Source of the DNA: Cytophagaceae bacterium
GTDB taxonomy: Bacteria > Bacteroidota > Bacteroidia > Cytophagales > Spirosomataceae
Assembly: GCA_016722655.1 (NCBI GenBank)
Contig: JADKIR010000004.1
Coordinates: 1,240,001 to 1,304,000, forward strand
Direction of reading: 5' to 3'
DNA length: 64,000 nt
The translations under genes were made by a program, and so were the position numbers. Every line of letters begins with the position of its first letter. Within the stretch, counting starts at the first letter, position 1. This document shows positions 53,708-63,339 of the stretch, in pieces. Below the pieces are notes generated by a model. That model made no database searches. It saw only the letters and a list, made by a program, of their open reading frames with translations, and was not told the origin of the DNA.

Positions 53708-54466
53708 TTAATTGATTCCTTTGCCTGTGGCAGCCCAATATATTCCTCCATAAATGTGATCGAGAAAGGTTTGGTCAGAAAAAGTTGCCGGAATATGCCC
53801 TAAAGCTGTGTAAAATGCTCTTCCTCCGTCATAAGGATGGTACCAACTGATGGGGTGCATTACGCCCATTCCTTTGCCTTCATTTTTCCCCCATTTTACA
53901 ACTGGATTATAGCTTTTTTCATCAACTGCTACCAAGAATTTTAAGTCGGGAGATAGTTGATCTCTAAATTCATACCATTCATCAGTCCAAAGGAAACGTT
54001 TTGGAAACCGCTCCATGCCCGGAAAATTGTTATCTACAACATTGAGATAGGCGGTTTGGTTGGTGGGGTGAATCTTAAACATCATCCCGATCATTTTGGT
54101 GTACCATTCCCAGTCGTATTCGGTATCAGATGCACTATGTATTCCGACAAAACCTTTGCCTGATTGCACAAACTTCTCAACGGCTTTTTGCTGCTCGGCA
54201 TTCAACACATCACCAGTTGTATTTAGAAAAATAATCACCTGATAGTTTTCAAGGTTTTTTTCAGTTACAAAGGCCGGATTTTCCTGCCAGTCCACATCAA
54301 AAAAATGACGTTCTCCAAGTTTTCTTATGGCCTCTACGCCTTCATGAATAGACTCATGATGCCAGCCTGCAGTACGTGAAAACAGAAATGCCTTGAATTG
54401 TTTTTGGGCGTATCCTCCAATCGATATCAAAAGGAGAATAGCGAGAATAGAAATTTTGTTTTTCAT
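53708..54466 (-). CDS. Secreted ThuA-like protein
   Basis: A 252-residue protein of the ThuA (trehalose utilisation) family, from ATG 54466 with signal peptide ending GGYAQ. The glutamine-amidotransferase-like fold shows FSRTAGWHHESIHEG, YQVIIFLNTTGDVL, KGFVGIHSASDTEYDWEWY, HPISWYHPYDGGRAFYTALG. It is common in Bacteroidota beside secreted sugar oxidoreductases; the reaction is not established. Confidence 0.9.
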   Translation of the reverse strand: MKNKISILAILLLISIGGYAQKQFKAFLFSRTAGWHHESIHEGVEAIRKLGERHFFDVDWQENPAFVTEKNLENYQVIIFLNTTGDVLNAEQQKAVEKFVQSGKGFVGIHSASDTEYDWEWYTKMIGMMFKIHPTNQTAYLNVVDNNFPGMERFPKRFLWTDEWYEFRDQLSPDLKFLVAVDEKSYNPVVKWGKNEGKGMGVMHPISWYHPYDGGRAFYTALGHIPATFSDQTFLDHIYGGIYWAATGKGIN

Positions 54467-54582
54467 AGAAATAATGATCAAAAGGTTGAATAATGTCAAT
54501 AAACTCACAAATTAACAAAATCAAATGCAATTTAAACCGAAAATTTGAATTGATTTTAAGATGTGATTTTGTGTAAAAAACA

Positions 54583-54613
54583 AAAACCCCCGACCTAAAG
54601 CAGATCGAGGGTT
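54583..54613 (-). terminator. Intrinsic terminator after nhaD
   Basis: AACCC (54585-54589) pairs with GGGTT (54609-54613), and the stem continues inward through CGA/TCG and CT/AG with mismatches. The minus strand continues into TTTTTG. Confidence 0.7.
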
Positions 54614-54630
54614 AATATTATCAGAAAAAA

Positions 54631-55911
54631 TTAAGCAAAAATCATTTTTTGAAGTAAAAACACACCTATTCCGGCAAAATAACCGATAAGTGCTAACCAA
54701 CTGATTTTTTTCATATACCAGAAAAACTCAATTTTCTCAAGACCCATAGCAGCTACGCCTGCAGCCGAACCGATGATCAGAATACTACCACCTGTACCTG
54801 CACAGAATGCCAATAGTTCCCAGAATTCATGGTCAACAGGAAATTGCTCCAGACTGTACATACCCATAGAAGCAGCTACTAATGGCACGTTATCAACTAT
54901 TGATGATAGAAGACCAATTATCGTAACAACCAGAGTTTGATTAGAAACATGAGCATCAAGCCACTCAGCTGCATGATGTAACGCACCAATATTTTCTAAA
55001 GATGAAACTGCCAGTAAAATTCCTAAAAAGAATAAAACACTCGGTAAGTCAATCTTTTCCAGAGCTCTCAGTATATTAAATTTCCTTTGTGTATGCTCGT
55101 CTTTATCTTTAATCAAAAACTCACCAATAATCCAAATCACGCTTAATGAAAGCATCATACCCATAAATGGAGGCAAATGGGTGAGCGTTTTAAATACAGG
55201 AACAGATAGTAAACCTAGCATACCGGCCCAGAAAATAATGACTTTTCCAAAATGTGCACTTGGAGAATCATGCGAATGTTTGTCTGCAACTATCGGAGGT
55301 AATTCACCTTTTAAAGTAAATGTAGTAACGGCCAATGGTACCAATAAGCTTACCATAGATGGCACAAACAACTGCTTCATTATATTTCCGGTTGTGATTT
55401 GTCCGCCAATCCAAAGCATGGTGGTGGTTACGTCACCAATGGGTGTCCATGCACCACCGGCGTTTGCAGCTATTACAACAATACCGGCAAACAACAATCT
55501 GGTTTTGGAATCAGCAATAAGTTTTCTTAATAAAGCTACAATTACTATAGTGGTAGTAAGGTTGTCTAATACGGCAGACATAAAAAAAGCAATAATTGCG
55601 ATTATCCACAAAAGTGTAGATTGTTTTCTGGTTTTAATTTTTTCGGTTATTATTTCAAAGCCTCCATAAGTAGCAACAATCTCCACAATAGTCATGGCAC
55701 CCATCAGAAAAAACAAAATACTTGCGATGTCACTCACGTGGTGGAGCAACTCCTCATTGGTTTTTTCCATATTGGTTGAACTTAGTGCGATAAGTGCCCA
55801 GGTTAAAACCCCGGTCAAAAGTGCTGAGGCGGACTTGTTAATTGATAGCTTGTGTTCAAGAACAATAGCCACATAACCGGCGATAAAAATGATAATAATT
55901 AATGCTTCCAT
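54631..55911 (-). CDS. nhaD: NhaD-type Na+/H+ antiporter
   Basis: A 426-residue membrane protein with about 12 helices of the NhaD/ArsB ion-transporter family. It exports Na+ or Li+ in exchange for protons. Signature segments are SAVLDNLTTTIVIVALLRKL, NAGGAWTPIGDVTTTMLW, SSIVDNVPLVAASMGMY and GTGGSILIIGSAAGVAAMG. It lies between the YitT gene and the ThuA gene on the same strand, with a possible operator cluster 120 bp upstream. Confidence 0.92.
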   Translation of the reverse strand: MEALIIIIFIAGYVAIVLEHKLSINKSASALLTGVLTWALIALSSTNMEKTNEELLHHVSDIASILFFLMGAMTIVEIVATYGGFEIITEKIKTRKQSTLLWIIAIIAFFMSAVLDNLTTTIVIVALLRKLIADSKTRLLFAGIVVIAANAGGAWTPIGDVTTTMLWIGGQITTGNIMKQLFVPSMVSLLVPLAVTTFTLKGELPPIVADKHSHDSPSAHFGKVIIFWAGMLGLLSVPVFKTLTHLPPFMGMMLSLSVIWIIGEFLIKDKDEHTQRKFNILRALEKIDLPSVLFFLGILLAVSSLENIGALHHAAEWLDAHVSNQTLVVTIIGLLSSIVDNVPLVAASMGMYSLEQFPVDHEFWELLAFCAGTGGSILIIGSAAGVAAMGLEKIEFFWYMKKISWLALIGYFAGIGVFLLQKMIFA

Positions 55912-56212
55912 ATAAATTTGTTAAAGTTAAAAATCAAAAATGGTTTAGGTTAGACCTTCCAAAGTTTGTTAAAATATTTCTAAAAATTGCATCTTTTGTT
56001 TGATTAAAATTGCTTACGTATCATAGCTAAATATGATAATTATCAAGATGATACAATACTAAAAAAACACAAACAATTAAAAATAAGGCAATTAGTTAAT
56101 ATATTATAAGGGGTTTTTTATTGACTTTTTATGATAAAATTGCCACATAATCTTTATAAATTTTGATTCATTTTTAAAATACAGGTCGTTTCTTGATTAA
56201 TATTTTTAAATT
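55912..56212. other. AT-rich intergenic region between yitT and nhaD genes
   Basis: About 300 bp without an open frame. It holds the TATCAT/ATGATA half-site cluster at 56019-56053 and otherwise only A/T-rich sequence. I see no hairpin terminator for the yitT gene and no exact TAnnTTTG for nhaD. Confidence 0.6.
56019..56053. promoter_or_regulatory. Cluster of TATCAT/ATGATA half-sites
   Basis: TATCAT (56019-56024), the perfect 12-bp palindrome TGATAATTATCA (56034-56045), and ATGATA (56048-56053) form four related half-sites in 35 bp. This looks like a repressor or activator site for nhaD, 110-140 bp from its start. Confidence 0.45.
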
Positions 56213-57169
56213 TTAATGTTGTAAGGGTCGCTTTTTTATTATCCCTCCTTTGGTATCTTTTACACTATGCATTACCACAAATGCATTAGGTTCAATTTTT
56301 TCAAGTTCTGTGTTTAATTTATTGATTTCAAGACGAGTGATAACTGTAAAAATTATATCTATTTCTTTGGTTGGGCCATGTTTTCCATAGCCTCCCTTGC
56401 CACTATACACAGTTACACCCCTGCCCATTTTGTTGATTATCATGTCTCTTATGGCTTCGCAGTGCCCCGATACTATCGTTACGCCGATGTACTCTTCAAT
56501 ACCTTCGACAAAAAAGTCGAGCGTTTTGGAGGCGGCTAAATAGGTGATCATAGAAAACATGGCGATATCGACACCCAAAAAATAGGCTGCTGCAGAAAAT
56601 ATAATCACATTGATAATTATGATAATATCGCCAATAGTGGTACCCAATTTTCTGCTCAAATAAATAGCCAATACCTCAGTACCATCAATCACCGCTCCTC
56701 CTCTGACCGCAAAACCAATTCCGGCACCCAAAAAAAATCCACCAAAAATGGCAACCAGAAGATTATCATCAGTAACATTTGGAAAACTCACCGTTGCCAG
56801 AACCAATGAAAGTCCTGCAATGGCCAATGAGGTCTTTATAGCAAAATTGCGACCCATCACATTGTATCCCAAAATTATAAAAGGAATATTAACAGCGATA
56901 ATCAACCAATAAAGTGGAATGCCACTTAGGGCTGAAATCAATAATGAAATACCGGTAGCTCCGCCATCAATGAAATGATTGGTAAGAAGAAACCCTTTGA
57001 AGCCAAAAGAAGCAGAAAAAATTCCGATAGTAATCAAAAAGAAATCCTTAAAGGCATGCTTGGCGGTGATGATTACTTCCCGATTTTCTTTAGCTTTCCG
57101 GAAACCTGAAACACCTTCAGAATCTAAAACCGATTTGCGTAAAAATATTTTCTTTATAAATGATTTCAT
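56213..57169 (-). CDS. YitT-family membrane protein (DUF161 plus DUF2179)
   Basis: A 318-residue protein with five or six membrane helices containing the DUF161 motif FLLTNHFIDGGATGISLL and GGFFLGAGIGFAVRGGAVID. A cytoplasmic C-terminal DUF2179 domain follows (GRGVTVYSGKGGYGKHGPTKEIDIIFTV). Widespread, with no proven transport substrate. It is 301 bp upstream of nhaD on the same strand. Confidence 0.9.
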   Translation of the reverse strand: MKSFIKKIFLRKSVLDSEGVSGFRKAKENREVIITAKHAFKDFFLITIGIFSASFGFKGFLLTNHFIDGGATGISLLISALSGIPLYWLIIAVNIPFIILGYNVMGRNFAIKTSLAIAGLSLVLATVSFPNVTDDNLLVAIFGGFFLGAGIGFAVRGGAVIDGTEVLAIYLSRKLGTTIGDIIIIINVIIFSAAAYFLGVDIAMFSMITYLAASKTLDFFVEGIEEYIGVTIVSGHCEAIRDMIINKMGRGVTVYSGKGGYGKHGPTKEIDIIFTVITRLEINKLNTELEKIEPNAFVVMHSVKDTKGGIIKKRPLQH

Positions 57170-57292
57170 TCTTTAGGTTCTTGGTAAAAAGCTACAAATG
57201 AAAGCATTTTTTGTTATTCTCTGCAACAGACCAATCCCGATTCTAATTTCTTTTTTATGTAAATTTTAAATTATTCTTTGCAAGAAAATTTA

Positions 57293-59254
57293 TTAATCAT
57301 GCTGATTGATCCTTCTAAGCTCTGGAACAGCAATTGGCTGATAAACCAAGGGAATATTCTCGACCTCAACATCACTTTTTTCAAGTCCGAAAAACTTGGC
57401 ATAGCTCAAACTTATTCTTTTCAGGAAGAAAAATGTATTAAGAATAACCCCATCTTTCAGGGTAAATTCATTTTCTACCGATAAGAATCTTTCAATTACG
57501 ACAAACTTAAAGTCTGGCTCAGGGTTATATTTTGTACTGCCATCGGGCCTGATATGGAGATTTAGTTCTCTGTTTTCAACCAATTTCTGAATAATCTTTT
57601 TAAAATAAACCTCCGTTTTTGGAATAACTCTAAAACCTATGTTGATATTGATTTTGAAAATCTTGTCATTCAATAATTCAAACACCTCATAATCAAGTGT
57701 ATAGGGTTGATTGGTTCGGTTGATATGCAAAAACCAGTAAACATCGGCTCGTTTAGGTTTTTTGGCCAGTATTGATTTCATGATTTTCTCTTCAATCTGA
57801 TGATGAGAATTGGCCTTGGTCATGTAAATCAAATGAGTTGAAAACTTGGGTATGCTATCATCCTCACTTAATTCAGAGAAAATATCCTCATATTTTTCAA
57901 TATCGACAAACTTGGTAAACCTATTACTTATTTTCCTTCCCGAAAAGACTGAAAACATTATAAAGAAGTAGATTCCCGAAATAATCAGGGTGATAAATCC
58001 ACCATCAGGAAATTTCTTAATATTCGCAACAAAAAAGGCCAATTCTATTGAAAAAAATATTGTTACAAAGGCCGCTACAATGAGCTTGTTCCATTTGAGT
58101 TTGAAATGCAGAAAAAAAGAAAGTAAATAGGTGGTAACCAACATCGTAAGTGTGATTGCCAAACCATATGCGGCTTCCATGCGGGCGGAATTTTTAAAAA
58201 TCAAAACTATCATAATACAGCCTATCCAAAGCATGGTATTAACACTTGGAATAAAAATCTGACCTTTACTTTCAGAGGGTTGCCTTACTCCTACTCTTGG
58301 CCAGAAGTTTAAGTTCATGGCTTCGTTGATTAGGGTAAAACTACCAGTAATCAAAGCTTGTGAGGCTATTATTGCTGCCATAGTTGCTATAAAAATGCCC
58401 GGTAATAAAAACCAATGTGGCATAACTTCAAAAAATGGATTACGACCGTGGAGATGCAAATCATTTTGGTTCATTAACCATGCTGCCTGACCCAAATAAT
58501 TGATTACCAGACAGGTCTTTACAAAAAACCAGGTGATACGGATATTTCCAATTCCACAATGGCCCAAATCACTGTAAAGTGCTTCGGCTCCGGTGGTACA
58601 AAGAAATACAGCACCTAAAATCCAAAACCCATCACGATAATGAGTTAAAAGGTGATATCCGTAAACCGGGCTGAGTGCTTTAAAAATATTGGGATGCAGG
58701 ATGATTTGGTTGATGCCAAGAATCAATAACATCAGAAACCATATTACCATAGCGGGCCCAAAAAACTTACCTACTTTCTCGGTGCCAAATCTTTGGAAAA
58801 AGAACAAAACCGATAAAATTATTATTACAAGAGGTACAGTTGGCAGATGATCAAGAAAGGGTACCATTTTGAGACCTTCAACTGCAGAAGAAATTGAAAT
58901 GGGTGGAGTAATTATGCCATCGGCAAGTAGTGTAGTGGCTCCCAAAATAGTAGGAATTACTAAACCTTTACCATATCTTTTTACCAAAGCATAAAGTGAA
59001 AAAATCCCTCCTTCACCCTGGTTATCAGCTTGTAATGTTAACCAGATATATTTTATGGATGTTTGGAAAACGAGTGTCCAAAATACAAGAGAAATTCCAC
59101 CATAAACTAGTTCTTCGGATATTTGTCTATGTTCGATAATGGCTTTCAAAACGTAAAGGGGACTGGTACCAATATCACCATAAATAATACCCAATGCCAC
59201 TAATAAAGTGCCAGCAGTTATTTTTTTTGAGTGGCTTACGTGAGTAGTAGTCAT
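57293..59254 (-). CDS. kup: Kup-type potassium uptake protein
   Basis: A 653-residue K+/H+ symporter of the KUP/HAK family. The N-terminal GIIYGDIGTSPLYVLKAI, GEGGIFSLYALVKRYGK, DGIITPPISISSAVEGL and CTTGAEALYSDLGHCG are the family signatures. About 12 membrane helices precede a 200-residue cytoplasmic C-terminal domain. It has a -7 element just upstream and forms an ion-transport group with YitT and NhaD, though the gaps suggest separate promoters. Confidence 0.95.
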   Translation of the reverse strand: MTTTHVSHSKKITAGTLLVALGIIYGDIGTSPLYVLKAIIEHRQISEELVYGGISLVFWTLVFQTSIKYIWLTLQADNQGEGGIFSLYALVKRYGKGLVIPTILGATTLLADGIITPPISISSAVEGLKMVPFLDHLPTVPLVIIILSVLFFFQRFGTEKVGKFFGPAMVIWFLMLLILGINQIILHPNIFKALSPVYGYHLLTHYRDGFWILGAVFLCTTGAEALYSDLGHCGIGNIRITWFFVKTCLVINYLGQAAWLMNQNDLHLHGRNPFFEVMPHWFLLPGIFIATMAAIIASQALITGSFTLINEAMNLNFWPRVGVRQPSESKGQIFIPSVNTMLWIGCIMIVLIFKNSARMEAAYGLAITLTMLVTTYLLSFFLHFKLKWNKLIVAAFVTIFFSIELAFFVANIKKFPDGGFITLIISGIYFFIMFSVFSGRKISNRFTKFVDIEKYEDIFSELSEDDSIPKFSTHLIYMTKANSHHQIEEKIMKSILAKKPKRADVYWFLHINRTNQPYTLDYEVFELLNDKIFKININIGFRVIPKTEVYFKKIIQKLVENRELNLHIRPDGSTKYNPEPDFKFVVIERFLSVENEFTLKDGVILNTFFFLKRISLSYAKFFGLEKSDVEVENIPLVYQPIAVPELRRINQHD

Positions 59255-59273
59255 CTTAGTTTATTTTAGACTA

Positions 59274-59281
59274 CAAAGTTA
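59274..59281 (-). promoter_or_regulatory. Bacteroidota -7 element for kup
   Basis: The minus strand reads TAACTTTG, an exact TAnnTTTG match, 20 bp before the ATG. Confidence 0.45.
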
Positions 59282-59368
59282 TATCACTTCTGATTTTCAT
59301 TTTTTAATCTTATTCTAATAAAAAATCAATAAATCAACCTGCTATGTTAAATTCAATATTATTTATTT

Positions 59369-59390
59369 AAAAAGTACCATTTCGTATGGT
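59369..59390 (-). terminator. Weak hairpin downstream of the Gfo/Idh gene
   Basis: ACCAT (59376-59380) pairs with ATGGT (59386-59390) around a 5-nt loop; the minus strand then reads ACTTTTTAAAT. The stem is short. Confidence 0.3.
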
Positions 59391-59430
59391 GAATTAAAAA
59401 AATAGCATTCAAAGATTTTTAAATTAAAGA

Positions 59431-60723
59431 CTATTTTGCCCTTATCAGATTCCACTCTTCCCGGTACGGCCTCCAAAGAAGCTTGTTGGCTTTTTTATTT
59501 TTGATAAATCTCTCTGTTTCAGGATTCCATTTCAAAGACTTTCCTAGTCGATAAGAAATCAATCCCAAATGCATGGGCAATGTCATTTTCCGGGCATATT
59601 CCAGGTTGCTTTCGGGTTGTTTCCGGCTCTTAACCGAGTCCACAAAGTTTTGCTGATGCCCGGGCGATCTTATGATTGATACCGGCACATCGGGTGCATC
59701 GAGCATCGTGACGCCATTAATAGTTATTTCTTTGCTGCTATAATCACAAATCAAAGTTCCTTTTTCACCTTCAAAATATGCCCCAATGCCTCTCGAATCC
59801 GCTCCGGGTACATCTGGAGGGGTCGAAGTCCAGAATATTTTGAGGTCATCAAATTCATATTCTATATTTATCGTTTGGGGAGCATCGGCTACGCCTTCCG
59901 GTTTTTCTCCATTGGCCGTTATTCTTCTCAGATTTTGCGGGTTAATCGACATCCAGACAATATCAGCGATATGGCACCAAAAATCCTGAAATACGCCCCC
60001 GGAATAATCAAGAAAATAGCGATAAGTAAAATGCACTCTTTCGGGAGAATACTCATGATAGGGAGCCGGCCCGAGCCACATGTCGTAATTAAGATTGGCC
60101 GGTGGCATTTGATAATTTGATGGCCCCAGTACCGGAGGAAGTCCTGTTTTCCAAAGTCTAACAGTTTTGATTTTCCCCAGAACTCCCGACTGTATAATTT
60201 CCTGCACCCGATGGTAATTTTCTCCTGCGTGTATCTGGGTGCCTAACTGAAATATTTTATTATGTTTTTGCTGGGCAGCCAGCATCAGCTGACCTTCCCG
60301 GGCACTGTAAGAAAGCGGTTTTTCACCATAAACATCTTTCCCTGCCTCGAAGGCCAAAATCGCCAACTGAGCATGCCAGTGGTCAGGAGTAGCTACGGTA
60401 ATGGCATCAATATCTTTACGGTCAAGTACCCTTCGGAAATCATTAAAAAGCTCGAGTTTGCGATCAGGATATTTTTCCGCATATTTTTTGGCGGTACCTG
60501 AAAGGTGGTCACTGTCCACATCACATATACCCACTACATCGACTTCGGGCAGTGCTGCAAACCAGTTGAGGTGGGCGTTTCCCATACCTCCTACCCCAAT
60601 GTGGGCTACCCTTAATTTGTCACTGGCTGCTACTTTTCGGGCTAAAGAGGGAAATGCCGCCATTCCCAGGATGGCGAGGGCTGTTTTCTGAAGAAATTCT
60701 CTGCGAGAGCTTAGGTTTTTCAT
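59431..60723 (-). CDS. Secreted Gfo/Idh/MocA-family oxidoreductase
   Basis: A 430-residue NAD(P)-dependent sugar oxidoreductase with a Tat-like signal (SSRREFLQKTALAILG). The Rossmann motif is AHIGVGGMGNAHL, followed by ATPDHWHAQLAILAFEAGKD and the catalytic EKPLSYSAREG. Further conserved features are FQLGTQIHAGENYHRVQEII and FQDFWCHIADIVWM. Exported members of this type are typical of Bacteroidota and Planctomycetota and probably use tightly bound cofactor. The substrate is unknown. Confidence 0.92.
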   Translation of the reverse strand: MKNLSSRREFLQKTALAILGMAAFPSLARKVAASDKLRVAHIGVGGMGNAHLNWFAALPEVDVVGICDVDSDHLSGTAKKYAEKYPDRKLELFNDFRRVLDRKDIDAITVATPDHWHAQLAILAFEAGKDVYGEKPLSYSAREGQLMLAAQQKHNKIFQLGTQIHAGENYHRVQEIIQSGVLGKIKTVRLWKTGLPPVLGPSNYQMPPANLNYDMWLGPAPYHEYSPERVHFTYRYFLDYSGGVFQDFWCHIADIVWMSINPQNLRRITANGEKPEGVADAPQTINIEYEFDDLKIFWTSTPPDVPGADSRGIGAYFEGEKGTLICDYSSKEITINGVTMLDAPDVPVSIIRSPGHQQNFVDSVKSRKQPESNLEYARKMTLPMHLGLISYRLGKSLKWNPETERFIKNKKANKLLWRPYREEWNLIRAK

Positions 60724-60788
60724 ATTCGATATAAGGTTGAAATATCTGAATATGAAAGTAATAGGTTTTTGGGAGATTTTTTAAAAAA

Positions 60789-61568
60789 TTATAAATTTTC
60801 CGCCAAAAGCTCTGCCAGATCAAATACTTTAACTTCGTGTTCTTTTTCTTTGTTTTTTATACCATCTGACATCATCACCATACAGAAAGGGCAAGCCACA
60901 GCCACAGTATTGCTTCCGGTTTCAAGAGCATCTTCAATGCGTTCCACATTAATATCTTTCTTGCCTTTTTCAGGTTCCTTAAACATCTGAGCTCCGCCGG
61001 CACCACAACAAAGGCCGTTGGTTTTACAGCGTTTCATTTCTACCAGCTCAGCATCGAGAGCTTTGATCAGGTCTCTGGGTGCTTCATAAATCTCATTGGC
61101 CCGACCAAGGTAACAGGAATCATGATACGTGATTTTCTGGCCTTTAAAATTTCCACCTGTAACTTTCAGCTTGCCCTCATTTACCAAAGCCTGCAGATAT
61201 TCAGAATGATGCAACACTTCGTAATTGCCTCCCAGTTCAGGATATTCGTTTTTCAAAGTATTAAAACAATGCGGACAGGCTGTTACTATTTTCTTTATTT
61301 CGTATCCATTCAAAACCTGGATGTTTTGCTGGGCAAGCATTTGAAAGGTAAACTCATTTCCAGCCCTACGTGCAGGATCTCCGGTGCAAGATTCTTCTGT
61401 ACCCAAAACCGCAAATTTTATGTCCAGATGATTCAGAATTTTAACAAAGGCCCTGGTTACTTTTTTATATCTGTCGTCAAAAGAACCTGCACAACCCACC
61501 CAGAAAAGCACGTCGGGGCTTTCTCCATTGGCGGCCATTTCGGCCATTGTTTTTACCTGAAATTCCAT
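60789..61568 (-). CDS. CCG-domain (Fe-S)-binding protein, HdrB/LutA-like
   Basis: A 259-residue protein from ATG 61568 with two cysteine-rich CCG-type domains. Conserved segments are WVGCAGSFDDRYKK, ESCTGDPARRAGNEF, TACPHCFNTLKNEYP, HDSCYLGRANEIY, CCGAGGAQMFKEPEKG and ACPFCMVMMSDG. The family is the electron-transfer subunit paired with ferredoxin-like dehydrogenase subunits. Here the usual partner is not adjacent on either side, so it may serve a complex encoded elsewhere. Its own strong promoter fits this. Confidence 0.9.
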   Translation of the reverse strand: MEFQVKTMAEMAANGESPDVLFWVGCAGSFDDRYKKVTRAFVKILNHLDIKFAVLGTEESCTGDPARRAGNEFTFQMLAQQNIQVLNGYEIKKIVTACPHCFNTLKNEYPELGGNYEVLHHSEYLQALVNEGKLKVTGGNFKGQKITYHDSCYLGRANEIYEAPRDLIKALDAELVEMKRCKTNGLCCGAGGAQMFKEPEKGKKDINVERIEDALETGSNTVAVACPFCMVMMSDGIKNKEKEHEVKVFDLAELLAENL

Positions 61569-61588
61569 AATTCTAACAACCTTTTTAA

Positions 61589-61619
61589 CAAAAATAGTAT
61601 GCTTGCATAACAAAGCAAA
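61589..61619 (-). promoter_or_regulatory. Bacteroidota promoter (-33 TTTG, -7 TATTTTTG)
   Basis: On the minus strand TTTG (61619-61616) precedes TATTTTTG (61596-61589) by 19 bp, a near-perfect consensus pair ending 21 bp before the ATG. Confidence 0.6.
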
Positions 61620-61758
61620 AATATTTCGTTAATTTTATTATACTCAAAAATTTAAGGTTTAATGGATGTGATATGATTTTGACAAAAATGAAATAAAAAT
61701 TGTCAGAATTTTACAGAACATAGGTATTAAAACACTAAATATTTTCATAGTCTTTTGG

Positions 61759-61766
61759 TAATTTTG
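61759..61766 (+). promoter_or_regulatory. Bacteroidota -7 element for the uxaB-like gene
   Basis: TAATTTTG matches TAnnTTTG exactly, 19 bp before the ATG. No TTG is at the expected -33 position. Confidence 0.4.
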
Positions 61767-61785
61767 GGGAATTATTCTTTTCAAA

Positions 61786-63246
61786 ATGCTCAACAGAAAT
61801 ACGATAACAACATCTTCAAAAATTTCCGAATATCCCGAACGAGTTTTACAATTTGGAACCGGGGTTCTACTGCGGGGATTGTGTGATTTTTTGATTGATA
61901 AAGCTAATAAAAGTGAAATATACAAAGGTAGGATTGTGGTAGTTAAGACTACTGGTCCTGATGTTTCAGAATTTACCAATCAGGATAATCTTTATACGGT
62001 TTGCGTAAGAGGCATTGAAAATGGCAAAACCATTGAAGAAAACGTAATAATAGAAAGCATAAGCAGGGTATTAAGTACAAAAACCAATTGGGAAGACGTA
62101 TTGAAAACCGCTGAAAATCCCGTAATCGACCTGGTGATTTCGAACACCACAGAAGTGGGTCTGAATTATGTAGAAGAAGAAATAATTGACAGATGCCCCG
62201 ATTCTTTTCCCGGAAAACTCACGGCCTGGCTCTACAGAAGATTTAGTACAGTTAAATCAGAAACTGTGATTATTCCAACTGAACTATTGGTGGATAATGG
62301 TAAAATATTGAAAGAGGCAGTTTTAAAGCATTTGAAATTTAATCAGTTGAGTCAGGAATTTGAAAATTGGATTTTGTCAAAAGTGCGGTTCTGCAGCTCA
62401 TTGGTTGATAGAATTGTGCCCGGTAAGCCACAGAGTGAAGAACTTACCAACCTTTATTCTCAATTGGGATATGAAGACAAATTAATTCTCAAAGCTGAAG
62501 TTTACAAGCTTTGGGCTATTGAGGGTGATAATCTGGAAGATGTTCTTGGTTTTGCAAAAGCAGATAAAGGAGTTGTGATTAGCTCAAATATTGAAAAATA
62601 CCGTGAATTAAAACTACGTATGCTCAATGCCACGCATACACTTTTGAGCGGAATGGCATTTTTAAGTGGTTTTAAACTGGTTAAAGATGCCCTTCATGAT
62701 GAAATGATGGAAAAGTATTTGACAATTTTGATGTTGACGGAGTTGGGACCCTCTATCCCAATGGAACTCGATATTAAAACCACCCATCGTTATGGCAGAG
62801 AAGTAATGGACAGGTTTAGGAATCCTTATCTTGAGCACCAATGGATAAGTATTACTCTTCAATACACCACAAAAATGAAAATGAGGGCCATACCACTTTT
62901 GATAAATTATTATAAAACTTTTGAAACCGTTCCACAGTATTTTGCACGATGTTTTGCAGCTTATTTACTGTTTATGAAAGTGAGTCATACTTCAGAAGGA
63001 AAATATTTTGGAGAATATGATGGCCAGGAATACCCTATTAATTGTGACGCAGCTCCATATTTTAAAGATTTATGGGACCAATATTCTGCTCAGGAAATTG
63101 TCTCTAAAGTATTAAAAAACAAAGAACTTTGGGGATATGATTTGAGTATATTGAAAGATTTTGAAAGCAATGTGGCCAGTCACCTTTCAAATATGATGAT
63201 GTTGGGAGTAAAAGATGCGATATCGGCCTTAAATGTATATGCCTAA
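61786..63246 (+). CDS. uxaB: Tagaturonate reductase (mannitol dehydrogenase family)
   Basis: A 486-residue long-chain polyol dehydrogenase, closest in pattern to UxaB, which reduces tagaturonate to altronate in galacturonate breakdown. The NAD-binding segment is VLQFGTGVLLRGLCDFLIDK. Further marks are ISNTTEVGLNYVEEE, the catalytic Lys region KLRMLNATHTLLSGMAFLSG and FCSSLVDRIVPGKP. It stands alone here, without other uronate genes, and ends at a strong terminator. A fructuronate or mannitol substrate is less likely. Confidence 0.88.
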   Translation: MLNRNTITTSSKISEYPERVLQFGTGVLLRGLCDFLIDKANKSEIYKGRIVVVKTTGPDVSEFTNQDNLYTVCVRGIENGKTIEENVIIESISRVLSTKTNWEDVLKTAENPVIDLVISNTTEVGLNYVEEEIIDRCPDSFPGKLTAWLYRRFSTVKSETVIIPTELLVDNGKILKEAVLKHLKFNQLSQEFENWILSKVRFCSSLVDRIVPGKPQSEELTNLYSQLGYEDKLILKAEVYKLWAIEGDNLEDVLGFAKADKGVVISSNIEKYRELKLRMLNATHTLLSGMAFLSGFKLVKDALHDEMMEKYLTILMLTELGPSIPMELDIKTTHRYGREVMDRFRNPYLEHQWISITLQYTTKMKMRAIPLLINYYKTFETVPQYFARCFAAYLLFMKVSHTSEGKYFGEYDGQEYPINCDAAPYFKDLWDQYSAQEIVSKVLKNKELWGYDLSILKDFESNVASHLSNMMMLGVKDAISALNVYA

Positions 63247-63262
63247 TTGGGGAAGACATATA

Positions 63263-63300
63263 AAAAGCCCTTGATTTTATTGAATCAAGGGCTTTTATTT
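63263..63300. terminator. Strong bidirectional intrinsic terminator
   Basis: AAAAGCCCTTGATT (63263-63276) pairs perfectly with AATCAAGGGCTTTT (63283-63296) around a 6-nt loop, with T tracts on both strands, between two convergent genes. Confidence 0.92.
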
Positions 63301-63339
63301 AACTCTAAAAACAGGGCAAAAAATCCGTTTTCTTTTTTG

